Positions 7,761-15,922 of a DNA stretch of 32,967 nucleotides are shown in pieces (the first letter of the stretch is position 1; every line of letters starts with the position of its first letter). Position numbers and translations under genes: made by a program. The notes under the pieces are model-generated. The model saw only the letters and a program-made list of their open reading frames with translations, was not told the origin of the DNA and searched no databases. The DNA is from a virus, in the IMG/VR virus record IMGVR_UViG_3300030116_001362, positions 1 through 32,967 of that record; one strand, given 5' to 3'.

Positions 7761-9812
7761 ATGGCAACATTTGAAGCACAAGTAGAAGCATTAACAAGTT
7801 TAAGTATAGATGGTAGTAGTGCACCAACTCAAGCAGAATTAAGTCAGTTTTTAACAGACGGTGCTAAAGAGGTAATAAATCTGATGCCAGCTAGAATGTT
7901 GTCTGAGTGTACAGAAAGATCAACTTTGAATAATTCAACTACTACCCTTACAAATATGGATCAAAAAGGCCCTGTGATATCTGTGTTAAGATTTGACGGA
8001 ACGATTAATCAGCCATGTAGATTGGTTCCGACTTCTAAGCAGGGTCGAATACAAGACTCTTCAGACATGGAATATGCTACCACTAGTGATCCTGCTTATT
8101 ATTTATATCAAAACATTTTAACAGTATACCCAACGCCAACTGCATCTAACAATGCGTATGTAGAGCATGTATCTTTTCCAACCGTGGCGTTTGGGGATTC
8201 TAGTATATCTAGCTTTCCAGATGAGGCTGAATATCTTGTAGTTCTTTACGGTGCTATTAAATCACTACAAAATTTATTAGCGAGTAAGTCAAGCAACGCA
8301 GATATAACCACTGCACTAACAGCAATGAATACAGAGTTAGATGAAACTCAAGCTGTTTGTGATTTAATTAATACCCAAGTTGATAGCTCTGTTTCTAATA
8401 TAACATCTGCCTTAACAGAGATAGGTTTGGCTAATACTGAGGTTGATAAAATGTCTGCTGAAGCAGATTTGGATAATGCAGAATTAGATAAGGCAACTAC
8501 ACAATTAACAGAGGCTATTATATTGGTAGATAGTGCTATAGATACTGCAACTGGTGCTATGAGCACAGCGGCAGGCAGGATTAATACGGCTGTGCAGTTA
8601 GCAAATACAGAGTTTGATAAGTCAGATGCATTATTAGATTTAGGTGAAACTGATTCAGAGGCAGATGTAAATACTGCTTTAGCAGGGGTAAATTCAACAA
8701 TAGATTCTGTTTTAAGTAAGGTTGCTCTTATGGCTACAGAAGTTTCATTGATAAACTCTTCTGTTGATAAGGCTCTTGACGAAGCAGATGAAATTGCTGG
8801 CGATACAGATAGTACCAGTTCTGATATTAAAACTGCATTAGATGCCATAAACATAGCGGCTGACAAATTTAGAGAAGATAATACAGACCCCTCTTTATTG
8901 GGAGATGAAAGTGTTTATACAACTGGAACTGGATTAACATCTGTAAAAACTCACGTTGATAGAGCTATTACCTATATAAATGGAGATTTTCCAAATGCTA
9001 ATTATGATTTAGCCGCTAATTTATCAGACGTTGATTCAGAGCTCACAAATGAAGACACTGAACTTGCTAGTGGTAGAATTCAACAAGTTCAAGCTACGAT
9101 AAATGCTATTGATGCAGACTTGAGAATAGCAAGGTCTTACATAGAAGAATGGAATACGTTGTCTGATACCTTAACAAAAGAAGTTAATGCTTTTTCTAGT
9201 GAGGTAAACGGTAGAGTGGCTTTTACAGGTGCTAAGTCTCAATCAGTTAGGGCTTATCTTGAATCAGCAAATGGTTATCTAAGCACTGTACGAGGTTACG
9301 GTCAGCAAATACAATCAGGTCTCTCTGTTGCAGAAGGTTATTCAAATGAGGCAAGGGTTAGGTTACAACAAGCTCAAGCAAAAAGAGAAGAGTCTCAGGC
9401 TAGAATAGCGGCAGGTAATGCATATTTAGCGGAGGCAAGAGCTGGGGTAGAAGAAGTTAATGCTTATGGTTCTGAAGTTTCATCTAGGGTTAATCAGGTT
9501 CAGGCACAAATATCTGTTGCACAGGGATTTATTGCAAATGGAGCTGGATATTCTAGAGTTGCAGGAACTTACGGTCAAATTGCACAGGGGTATATAAGAA
9601 CTGCTAATACATATCTACAATCAGTTCAATCTTATATTAATGCGGCTCAAGGATACGCAACAGAGGTACAATCAAAAATAGCTATAGCGGGTGGATACGC
9701 AAACGAAGTTCAAACAAGATTGGCCGTAGATACAAGTGAGTATAGTAAATATGAGAAACAACAGGCTAAATTACAGGCAGACTACGATAAAGGAATACAG
9801 GCTCTTAGATAA
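7761..9812 (+). CDS. Large virion protein: N-terminal adaptor-like domain fused to long helical repeats
   Basis: 683 aa in two clear parts. Residues about 1-170 look like a head-tail adaptor or neck domain, with a helical bundle (QAELSQFLTDGAKEVINLMP), a small beta region (RFDGTINQPCRLVP) and a closing helix SFPDEAEYLVVLYGAIKSLQ. Residues about 175-683 are alpha-helical with repeated Ala/Asn/Asp/Ser patterns. The far end has recurring YLxxAxGY-like units (NAYLAEARAG, NTYLQSVQSYINAAQGY). The two neck-protein candidates follow directly, supporting a connector or tail role. The gene overlaps the next ATG by one base. It might act as a long fibrous neck or tail component; it is not a conventional tape measure. 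Confidence 0.7.
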   Translation: MATFEAQVEALTSLSIDGSSAPTQAELSQFLTDGAKEVINLMPARMLSECTERSTLNNSTTTLTNMDQKGPVISVLRFDGTINQPCRLVPTSKQGRIQDSSDMEYATTSDPAYYLYQNILTVYPTPTASNNAYVEHVSFPTVAFGDSSISSFPDEAEYLVVLYGAIKSLQNLLASKSSNADITTALTAMNTELDETQAVCDLINTQVDSSVSNITSALTEIGLANTEVDKMSAEADLDNAELDKATTQLTEAIILVDSAIDTATGAMSTAAGRINTAVQLANTEFDKSDALLDLGETDSEADVNTALAGVNSTIDSVLSKVALMATEVSLINSSVDKALDEADEIAGDTDSTSSDIKTALDAINIAADKFREDNTDPSLLGDESVYTTGTGLTSVKTHVDRAITYINGDFPNANYDLAANLSDVDSELTNEDTELASGRIQQVQATINAIDADLRIARSYIEEWNTLSDTLTKEVNAFSSEVNGRVAFTGAKSQSVRAYLESANGYLSTVRGYGQQIQSGLSVAEGYSNEARVRLQQAQAKREESQARIAAGNAYLAEARAGVEEVNAYGSEVSSRVNQVQAQISVAQGFIANGAGYSRVAGTYGQIAQGYIRTANTYLQSVQSYINAAQGYATEVQSKIAIAGGYANEVQTRLAVDTSEYSKYEKQQAKLQADYDKGIQALR

Positions 9813-10168
9813 TGTCACATCCAATACATAGACTATCAGTAAAGCAAATTATAAGCAGGGTTAGACAAGTTTTTCCCAATGCACCAGAGGCTTATATCAT
9901 GTCTTTGATTAATGATGCTATTAATGAGATTGGTCAGTATTCACAAAAAGCGATGACAGCAAAAGTAAATATAGTTGCAAATCAAATGTTTTACAGTATT
10001 GGAGATGGTTCTACCGATTCCTCTACGGAAGAAATGGGAATCAATAAAGTGTATAGAGTAGATGTCATGGATAATGATGGTGATTATATTCAAATTCCTA
10101 GGGTGTTAGATGGAGAACCTTTAATGTTTGATATTACATCAGAGTCTGCAATAAAGGAGCCTGAATAA
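9812..10168 (+). CDS. Head-tail adaptor-like neck protein (first)
   Basis: 118 aa. The N-terminal helix pair (VKQIISRVRQVFPNAPEAYI, then SLINDAINEIGQYSQ) followed by a beta region (ANQMFYSIGDG, INKVYRVDVMDNDGDYIQIPR) is the typical arrangement of small adaptor proteins that dock under the portal ring. It overlaps both neighbours by one base. It may work together with the following gene product; I cannot say from sequence whether the two are halves of one ancestral adaptor. Confidence 0.65.
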   Translation: MSHPIHRLSVKQIISRVRQVFPNAPEAYIMSLINDAINEIGQYSQKAMTAKVNIVANQMFYSIGDGSTDSSTEEMGINKVYRVDVMDNDGDYIQIPRVLDGEPLMFDITSESAIKEPE

Positions 10169-10596
10169 TGGCAAGTAATATAAAGTATCCTGAAGATAAA
10201 GTATTGTATTTTATAAGAGGGGATCATTTAGGTTTGATCACCACATACTCTTCTTCTGGTGAGTCCAGAACGGATAGAAAAGCATATCAGGCTTTTGATC
10301 ATGCAGTCTCAAATGGTATGTTAATACATTATTATGGAAACCCTAAAAAAGTAGATGCACTTACAGACTTTCCAGATGTGGATAACTTATATCATTCAGC
10401 AATAGTAGATTATGTGAAAAAATGTTTGTATATGGACAAGGCGGGTTCAACGCCTGATGCTGGCATGATGCAGGGGTATATGTCTTTGATGATGCAACAT
10501 GAAAGAAAATTTGATATGGCTATCAAAAAGTATGGCACAAAGAAAAGAAGTAAAACTGGAGGAACTAGAGCAGTAGTACCAGCAAGTTTTACTTAA
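10168..10596 (+). CDS. Neck / tail connector-like protein (second)
   Basis: 142 aa. It begins with a beta segment (DKVLYFIRGDHLGLITTYS), continues with LIHYYGNPKKVDALTDFPDV and a helical DNLYHSAIVDYVKKCLYMDK, and ends with a basic tail. This is the pattern of the C-terminal half of some adaptor proteins, and its ATG overlaps the stop of the preceding adaptor candidate. I infer that the two proteins form one neck layer. The 102 bases after it, before the fibre gene, hold no gene; an isolated TATAAT (10644-10649) has no acceptable -35 partner, so I do not call a promoter. Confidence 0.6.
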   Translation: MASNIKYPEDKVLYFIRGDHLGLITTYSSSGESRTDRKAYQAFDHAVSNGMLIHYYGNPKKVDALTDFPDVDNLYHSAIVDYVKKCLYMDKAGSTPDAGMMQGYMSLMMQHERKFDMAIKKYGTKKRSKTGGTRAVVPASFT

Positions 10597-10698
10597 TATA
10601 ATTGATTGATTATTTGTTTTAATGTAAGGTAAGTTACAGAACATATAATTTAACTATATGAATGCTTTAAGCGGTGGTGGAGGAATATAGGATAGATT

Positions 10699-13600
10699 AT
10701 GGCAAACCCAAATAAATTCACCGCTAAGGAAGTTCTAAACAAAGTACTTCTAGACTCTTCAGGAAACGCCGTTACGGCAAACTCAGTAACCTCACAAGAA
10801 GCACTAAACAGTGTTTTAGATACTACAAACAATAGATTAAATATGTCCCTAGCCGGAGGTACAATCTCTGGTGATGTAACCATATCTGGAGACTTAACTG
10901 TTCAAGGTAGTGCGACTAATACTTACGATGAACAAATACAGGGGCAAGTGGATATTGTTGACGTTTACAGTACAGGTGGTTCATCAAATGAAGCTTTACA
11001 GTTATTAATTAGAGGCGGTAATGCAGACCTTAACCCAACTGGAGACTCTATTGGTCTTGGATTCGGCTATGGTTCTGCTGATAATTATGTAAAATCTGGA
11101 ATAGTACACGAATTTACTAATGCAAACGGTACTGGAACTTTACATTTTTGTACCAGTGCAGTAGCTGGAGCAGACACAATAAACAAAGGCGATGCAAAAC
11201 TTTCCATTGATAGCTCTGGTAATGTCGGCATAGGAACGGCAACTCCATCATATAGCCTTGAAATTAATTCAAGTGACCAAATATTAGCAGAGTTTGCTGG
11301 TTCTAATGCAAGTTATAGTGCTATTAAAATTAATAATACAGCTACTGGTGGAGATGATTACTTTTTAATGTCTACTGCTGATTCAAATTCACTTGGTGGT
11401 GGTGTTTTTTCTATCTACAATTCAGATACAACTACGCACATACTTAAATTGAGTTCTGATGGTTCGGCTACTTTTGCTGGTGATGTAACTATATCTAAAA
11501 GCGGTAATGCTTTTTTAAATCTTACTTCCACTGGTGGTGGTGCAAGGATGAAGCTAACTGGTCAAGCAAATGAAACCACTAATGGAATATTATTTTATGA
11601 AAATGCCGATGTAAGAGGTCAAATTAATTACAATCACGCTGACCAAAAAATGGAGTTTAAAACTGGGGATAGCAACACTCTTGCACTTACGATAGACTCA
11701 AATCAAAATGTTGGTATAAGTGCAACACCACAATCAGGTTGGCAAAGTAGCTATACTGCATTACAATTATCTAATAGTGTATTATATAATAATGGTGGTA
11801 ATGATTTATTTCTTGGAGCAAACTTTTACTTTGATGGTTCAAATAATAAATATATCACTGCTAATGGAAGAGCATCTGCAATAGGTCTGGCTGATGGTGC
11901 ATTAAAGTTCTTTGTAAGTTCAAGCACCACTCATTCTGCTGATGATAATGTTTCATTTAATCAAGCATTCACTATTGCTAATGATGGCAATGCTACTTTT
12001 TCTGGTGATGTATTTATTAGCAACTCAACACCACTTTTAAGATTAGATGATTCTGATGTAAGCACAAATGTTTCATTAGATGGTTCTGGTGGTATAGTAA
12101 AACTTGCAAGTCACACTGGTCAATCTGTTAGATTTTTAATTGGTAGCACAGAGGTTTCAAGGTTTAATTCGTCAGGTCAGATGGGTATAGGAGCATCAAA
12201 CCCAGACAAAACCTTAGTTGTGCAAGCCAGTGGTGCTGAAGTTGTTATAGCTGATACTGGAACAATTCCTACTTTAAGGTTTAGAGAAGGTGGTGCTACT
12301 AAAGGCGTAGTAAGAACGTCAGGTGGTGATATGCAATTCTATAGTAATGGCAGTTCAGCATCCAATCTTAAATTTATACTCGATGACAACTCCAGAATCT
12401 CACTATCTAATAATGATAGTGGTACTGGGGGTGCAGATAGTACAAGTGGAACTACATTGTTTGGTTATATTGCTGGTGAGAATGTTACAAGTGGCAGTAA
12501 AAATAATTCTTTTATTGGACACGCATCTGGAAATCGAAACACAAGCGGAGAAGACAATACAGGCGTTGGAAGATATGCTGGTTTAGGAAACTATACTGGT
12601 GATGGAAATACTTTTGTTGGTAGTAATGCTGGGTTATCAGATAATTCAGACAGCCACAGTTATAACACAGGTATAGGTTTTGAAGTTTTAAAAGACCTAA
12701 CAACTGGCACACTTAACGAGGCGATGGGTAAACAAGCCCTACAAAATTTAACAACTGGAGATTCCAATATTGGGATTGGTACTGATGCTCTTGGAAGTGC
12801 TACTACTTCACATAACTTAATTGCTATTGGTAGAGGTGCTGGTTATGCAATAGATAATGAAACTGCTGACGGAACAATAGCTATTGGTAGGTCGGCTCTT
12901 GCATTGTTGACCTCTGGTTCTGGTAACTTGGCAGTCGGATATTTAAGTGGTAAAAATATTACTACAGGTGCAGACAATGTAGGAGTAGGTGAAAAAACAA
13001 TAGGTGGAAATTCATCAACTGCTATAACTGGAGATGCTAATACTGCTGTTGGTTGGTCTTCTGGTTCTAACTTAGAAGGTGCGGCCGCTAACAATACTTT
13101 AGTTGGAAAGAACTCTGGTTTTGCTATGACCACAGGCTCTAACAATGTAATTGTAGGAAAATCATCTGGGGATGCTATTACTACAACAAGCGATTGTACT
13201 CTAGTTGGACACGAATCTGGCACAAGTATAAATCATACTGATGCAAATGGTACAACTGCAATCGGTACTGGTTCTTTAAAACTACTTACCAATGGAAGAC
13301 AAAATACAGCAGTTGGATATGGTGCTTTGGAAACTAGTGCAAATGGCGATAGAAATACAGCAGTTGGACATCTAGCACTTGGAAATGTAACTGGTGGTAA
13401 TGATGGTGATAACACAGGTATCGGACATAACGCTGGACACGATGGAACTAATGATTTAACAAGTGGAACTGGTAATACACTTATTGGTTCATCAACTCGT
13501 GTTAGTTCTGCAACAGGAGTGAATCAAACAGTAATAGGATATAATGCAGTAGGAACTGGTGATAATGAAATAGCATTAGGAGATACAAACATAACAGCTA

Positions 13601-14016
13601 TCAAAGCACAAGTTACAAGCATAACTGCATATTCTTCAGATGAAAGAACAAAGAAAGATATAACAGATTATGATTTAAAAGGTGTTGACTTTATAAAAGA
13701 ACTAAGCCTTAAAACATATATCTATAAAAACCCAGCAGATTTTCCAGATGAAATAAGAGATAGTAAATGGGATAAAAAAGACGAAGATGGAAATCTTATA
13801 CATAAAAAACCAGAAGACCCAACAGAAATACAAGTTGGATTAATTGCACAAGAGGTTGAATCAGCACTTGCAAAACATGGTGTTGGAAATTCAGAAACCT
13901 ATGCACCTACTCAAGAAAGTGGCATAAAAACTTTAACGTATGGAAATCTTATTTTTCCTTTAATTAAAGCTGTACAGGAATTATCTGCAAGAGTAGAAGA
14001 ATTAGAAAATAAATAA
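10699..14016 (+). CDS. Tail fibre with C-terminal S74 intramolecular chaperone
   Basis: 1105 aa. The N-terminus (about 1-60) is probably the virion-attachment part. Residues about 50-600 are a modular beta shaft with recurring GDVTISGDLTV / ATFAGDVTIS and GNVGIGTATPSYSLEI units. About 600-965 is a run of NTAVGxxAL-like repeats, as in YadA-type or fibre beta-rolls. The C-terminus (from about 980) is an S74 intramolecular chaperone: SDERTKK at residues 980-986, then VGLIAQEVESAL and a final coiled coil VQELSARVEELENK. In this family the chaperone trimerises the fibre and then cleaves itself off before the conserved serine, here S980. The ribosome binding site region GGAGGAATATAGGA precedes the ATG. 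It is the likely receptor-binding protein. Confidence 0.9.
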   Translation: MANPNKFTAKEVLNKVLLDSSGNAVTANSVTSQEALNSVLDTTNNRLNMSLAGGTISGDVTISGDLTVQGSATNTYDEQIQGQVDIVDVYSTGGSSNEALQLLIRGGNADLNPTGDSIGLGFGYGSADNYVKSGIVHEFTNANGTGTLHFCTSAVAGADTINKGDAKLSIDSSGNVGIGTATPSYSLEINSSDQILAEFAGSNASYSAIKINNTATGGDDYFLMSTADSNSLGGGVFSIYNSDTTTHILKLSSDGSATFAGDVTISKSGNAFLNLTSTGGGARMKLTGQANETTNGILFYENADVRGQINYNHADQKMEFKTGDSNTLALTIDSNQNVGISATPQSGWQSSYTALQLSNSVLYNNGGNDLFLGANFYFDGSNNKYITANGRASAIGLADGALKFFVSSSTTHSADDNVSFNQAFTIANDGNATFSGDVFISNSTPLLRLDDSDVSTNVSLDGSGGIVKLASHTGQSVRFLIGSTEVSRFNSSGQMGIGASNPDKTLVVQASGAEVVIADTGTIPTLRFREGGATKGVVRTSGGDMQFYSNGSSASNLKFILDDNSRISLSNNDSGTGGADSTSGTTLFGYIAGENVTSGSKNNSFIGHASGNRNTSGEDNTGVGRYAGLGNYTGDGNTFVGSNAGLSDNSDSHSYNTGIGFEVLKDLTTGTLNEAMGKQALQNLTTGDSNIGIGTDALGSATTSHNLIAIGRGAGYAIDNETADGTIAIGRSALALLTSGSGNLAVGYLSGKNITTGADNVGVGEKTIGGNSSTAITGDANTAVGWSSGSNLEGAAANNTLVGKNSGFAMTTGSNNVIVGKSSGDAITTTSDCTLVGHESGTSINHTDANGTTAIGTGSLKLLTNGRQNTAVGYGALETSANGDRNTAVGHLALGNVTGGNDGDNTGIGHNAGHDGTNDLTSGTGNTLIGSSTRVSSATGVNQTVIGYNAVGTGDNEIALGDTNITAIKAQVTSITAYSSDERTKKDITDYDLKGVDFIKELSLKTYIYKNPADFPDEIRDSKWDKKDEDGNLIHKKPEDPTEIQVGLIAQEVESALAKHGVGNSETYAPTQESGIKTLTYGNLIFPLIKAVQELSARVEELENK
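12500..13590 (+). repeat. Beta-roll repeat array within the fibre gene
   Basis: Residues about 600-965 of the fibre contain some fifteen or more degenerate units around the core N-T-A-V-G-x-x-A/S-G/L, for example NTGVGRYAG, NTAVGWSSG and NTAVGYGAL. Spacing is irregular (about 14-30 residues). At DNA level the repeats have diverged, though AATACAGCAGTTGGA recurs at about 13301 and 13358. Such arrays normally form a trimeric left-handed beta-roll. Confidence 0.8.
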
Positions 14017-14038
14017 TTAACTAAACAAGGAGTCAATA

Positions 14039-14263
14039 ATGGCTAAAGAAAAAAAAGAAAAGCCAGTTATTAATCTTGATGGTAAAGAGTATATCATTGA
14101 GGACTTAACTGATGAACAGAAGATGATGGTAAATCATATAAACGACATACAAAACAAACAAGCATCTAATGGTTTTATTGCAGACCAACTTAGAGTAGGT
14201 CACGATGCATTTGTTAAGATGTTGAAAGAATCATTGGAATCTGAAGAGGTTAAAGAAGACTAA
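14039..14263 (+). CDS. Small acidic-basic protein, DUF6447-like
   Basis: 74 aa with AAGGAG just upstream of its ATG. It opens with a Lys/Glu stretch, then a short beta hairpin VINLDGKEYIIEDLTDEQKM and two helices. This layout reminds me of the DUF6447 family of small phage proteins, but I hold that loosely. It follows the fibre gene and overlaps the next gene by one base. A fibre-associated or assembly role is possible; no catalytic motif is present. Confidence 0.6.
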   Translation: MAKEKKEKPVINLDGKEYIIEDLTDEQKMMVNHINDIQNKQASNGFIADQLRVGHDAFVKMLKESLESEEVKED

Positions 14264-14712
14264 TGCTTATAAGGAAAAGTTCTCAGGGTCATTACTTAAG
14301 ACTATATAGGAATACAACTCCCGGTGCTACTAGGACAAAGACATATTCAGATGGCACGACTGAGACCCTGACTTATCCTTCTAGGTATAAATATTTTTTA
14401 GTTGTAGATGGCGAGGTTGTTCAGAGAAGCAATAGCTGGGCAACGATTGAACAGGCTTATGTTGATGAATGTGATGATAGTCATGGTGGCGGTCATGGAA
14501 GATTAGACCCCGGACATCATCATCTTATTAACTGCGTAGCTACATCTCAATCTGATTACCCTACAATGGACAATACAAAAGCAGAGATACAAGATTTCTA
14601 CGACAAGAGAAATATTTCTTATTCTAGCTCAGAAACTAAGTCAGAGTTGTTATCTAGAATAGTTCCAATGATGGCTGGAGATGAAGAGGTTTCTAAACAT
14701 TTAAAGGTTTAA
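14263..14712 (+). CDS. Unknown protein with His-rich loop and C-terminal HeH/SAP-like helix pair
   Basis: 149 aa. The N-terminal half is beta-rich (YLRLYRNTTPGA, KYFLVVDGEVVQRS). A Cys/Asp/His cluster follows at about 70-87 (DDSHGGGHGRLDPGHHH), which could bind metal. Residues about 104-133 (NTKAEIQDFYDKRNISY then SSETKSELLSRI) match the helix-extended-loop-helix pattern often found at the ends of small phage proteins, related in shape to SAP/LEM DNA-binding domains. It overlaps the previous gene by one base. Function unknown. Confidence 0.65.
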   Translation: MLIRKSSQGHYLRLYRNTTPGATRTKTYSDGTTETLTYPSRYKYFLVVDGEVVQRSNSWATIEQAYVDECDDSHGGGHGRLDPGHHHLINCVATSQSDYPTMDNTKAEIQDFYDKRNISYSSSETKSELLSRIVPMMAGDEEVSKHLKV

Positions 14713-14713
14713 T

Positions 14714-15022
14714 ATGAGTTTATATAAATACACACAGAAAGAGGCCGCCAATCTATTGATAGGTCAGAACGGTTTCGATGTTATAGCGGAGCACGATACC
14801 AATGTTGTGAATCCAGATACAGGTTCTTGGATTGCTATACAGGCACTAGGTAAAGATTCTAGTGGTACAACTGAATTTCTAAAAATAAAGGTTACGTCAA
14901 ATATAGGTGACGATATTAGTTCTTTTGTTAATCTTATACCCGGAGAGATACTATATGGTAATTTTAGTGGTATTGTAAACCATACAGACTCTACAGCAGT
15001 ATGCATAGCTTACAGAGGGTAA
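14714..15022 (+). CDS. Small beta-rich protein, possible virion component
   Basis: 102 aa, predicted mostly beta (DVIAEHDTNVV, WIAIQALGKDSS, FLKIKVTSNIGDDISS, GEILYGNFSGIV). It has no signal peptide or membrane segment. The pattern is like small trimeric or pentameric beta domains that decorate phage tails or heads, but I do not recognise a family. AAAGG lies 8 bases upstream of the ATG. The membrane/lysis-like cluster starts just after it. Confidence 0.6.
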   Translation: MSLYKYTQKEAANLLIGQNGFDVIAEHDTNVVNPDTGSWIAIQALGKDSSGTTEFLKIKVTSNIGDDISSFVNLIPGEILYGNFSGIVNHTDSTAVCIAYRG

Positions 15023-15054
15023 GAAGGACAGAGAGGCTAAAGAGAAGAGCGAAA

Positions 15055-15345
15055 ATGAAAAGCCCATTAACTGATTTAGTAACTTGGCAAAAAGAAACAG
15101 GACAGCTTGATGGCTGGACAGCTTATCATATAGCGGCTGGTGCATTTCTTTGTAAAGTGTTTCAGTGGTGGGGATGGACTGATTTTTGGTGTGTGATGGG
15201 AGTCTTTATTGTTGGTGTTCTTTGGGAAGTATTTGAATACTACATAGAAAATTGGAAGCCTTATGGTAGTAAAAAGAAGTGGGCATATAATACGATTGCT
15301 GACATCATTGTTGAAACTGCTATGGCTTGGTGGATGGTAATTTGA
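15055..15345 (+). CDS. Small integral membrane protein
   Basis: 96 aa from ATG 15055; a longer frame reaching back to 15001 overlaps the preceding gene and has no better start. The sequence has hydrophobic, Trp-rich segments: AYHIAAGAFLCKVFQWWGW (about 22-40), FWCVMGVFIVGVLWEVFEYY (about 43-62) and IADIIVETAMAWWMVI (C-terminal). The His in the first helix and the EVFE at the end of the second are reminiscent of VanZ-like or related small membrane families. Given its neighbours (lipoprotein, spanin-like protein, pore-like protein, XhlA-like protein) it may belong to the lysis machinery, possibly holin-like. This is not provable from sequence. Confidence 0.6.
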   Translation: MKSPLTDLVTWQKETGQLDGWTAYHIAAGAFLCKVFQWWGWTDFWCVMGVFIVGVLWEVFEYYIENWKPYGSKKKWAYNTIADIIVETAMAWWMVI

Positions 15346-15378
15346 AACATAAAATAAAAAAATTAGATAACGGAGATT

Positions 15379-15612
15379 TTGAAGTTGTTAGTACGAGTTA
15401 TGATCATCCTGTTACTTATAACAATAACAGGATGCGGAAGAGGGTGGAGCGTAGGAGGCTACCAAATCACACCTCAGGATACTGTGTCGAATACAGTTTT
15501 TATAGAGATAATGGGGGCTGATTCAGTTGTTCATTATTATCACGGAAGAGTATACACAAAGTCAAATTGGTGTTGGTTGCATAATCAATTTGAAGACATA
15601 GAACATGACTGA
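15379..15612 (+). CDS. Small lipoprotein (candidate outer-membrane spanin subunit)
   Basis: 77 aa if the TTG at 15379 is the start. That start gives a proper signal peptide, MKLLVRVMIILLLITITGC, with K2/R6 ahead of a hydrophobic core and lipobox ITGC (C19 would be the lipidated residue). The first ATG, at 15400, would remove the positive n-region. The mature part is only about 59 residues. The following gene encodes a single-helix coiled-coil protein, so the pair could be a spanin couple, although the usual order is inner-membrane subunit first and no Pro-rich tail is visible. A superinfection-exclusion lipoprotein is an alternative. It overlaps the next gene by 8 bases. Confidence 0.6.
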   Translation: MKLLVRVMIILLLITITGCGRGWSVGGYQITPQDTVSNTVFIEIMGADSVVHYYHGRVYTKSNWCWLHNQFEDIEHD

Positions 15613-15922
15613 TGTCAAAACTGCAAGGAGCTATCGTGGTCATTTGGTTGACGATAATATGGTTCTTAGCATTAACATCAAATGGATTATACAGTTATGT
15701 GTTCTTGTGGGTGCTATTGTGTATGGGTACTATCGTATTGAGTCAAGATTGGGTAAACTTGAGTCGGAACTGGTCGAAGCAGATAGCACGATTCGGAGTT
15801 TATTGCATAAACATAGCTTGGAAGAACAGCGGGAAAGGGCAGAATTGGAAAGTCGAATTTCATTCTATGAAAAAGAATTTAACATCAACCCATTCAGTTG
15901 GGGAAAAAAGAAGCGGAAATGA
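15605..15922 (+). CDS. Membrane-anchored coiled-coil protein (candidate inner-membrane spanin)
   Basis: 105 aa. A single transmembrane helix lies at about 23-43 (IKWIIQLCVLVGAIVYGYY), followed by a coiled coil of about 45-90 (RIESRLGKLESELVEADS, then LEEQRERAELESRISFYEKE) and a basic end, PFSWGKKKRK. One helix plus periplasmic coiled coil is the plan of inner-membrane spanins, which bridge the envelope at lysis. Another frame over the same bases gives a hydrophobic protein of equal length but lacks this coherent domain plan, so I prefer this one. An internal ATG at 15659 is an alternative start. It overlaps the lipoprotein by 8 bases and the next gene by 4. Confidence 0.65.
   Translation: MTDVKTARSYRGHLVDDNMVLSINIKWIIQLCVLVGAIVYGYYRIESRLGKLESELVEADSTIRSLLHKHSLEEQRERAELESRISFYEKEFNINPFSWGKKKRK

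Noticed and set aside
10597-10698. TATAAT at 10644-10649 as a promoter for the fibre gene
   Set aside because: No -35-like hexamer at acceptable spacing; the nearest TTGTTT is 24 bases away. In this AT-rich DNA an isolated TATAAT is expected by chance.
12323-13415. Several long frames on both strands inside the fibre repeats
   Set aside because: They are by-products of the repetitive codon pattern (NTAVG units) and show Val/Leu/Pro-biased translations without ribosome binding sites.
15327-15521. 64-aa frame overlapping the membrane-protein end and the lipoprotein gene
   Set aside because: It overlaps the lipoprotein frame almost entirely, has no good ribosome binding site, and its second half is a low-quality Arg-rich translation. 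The first 17 codons could be real only if the lipoprotein call is wrong.
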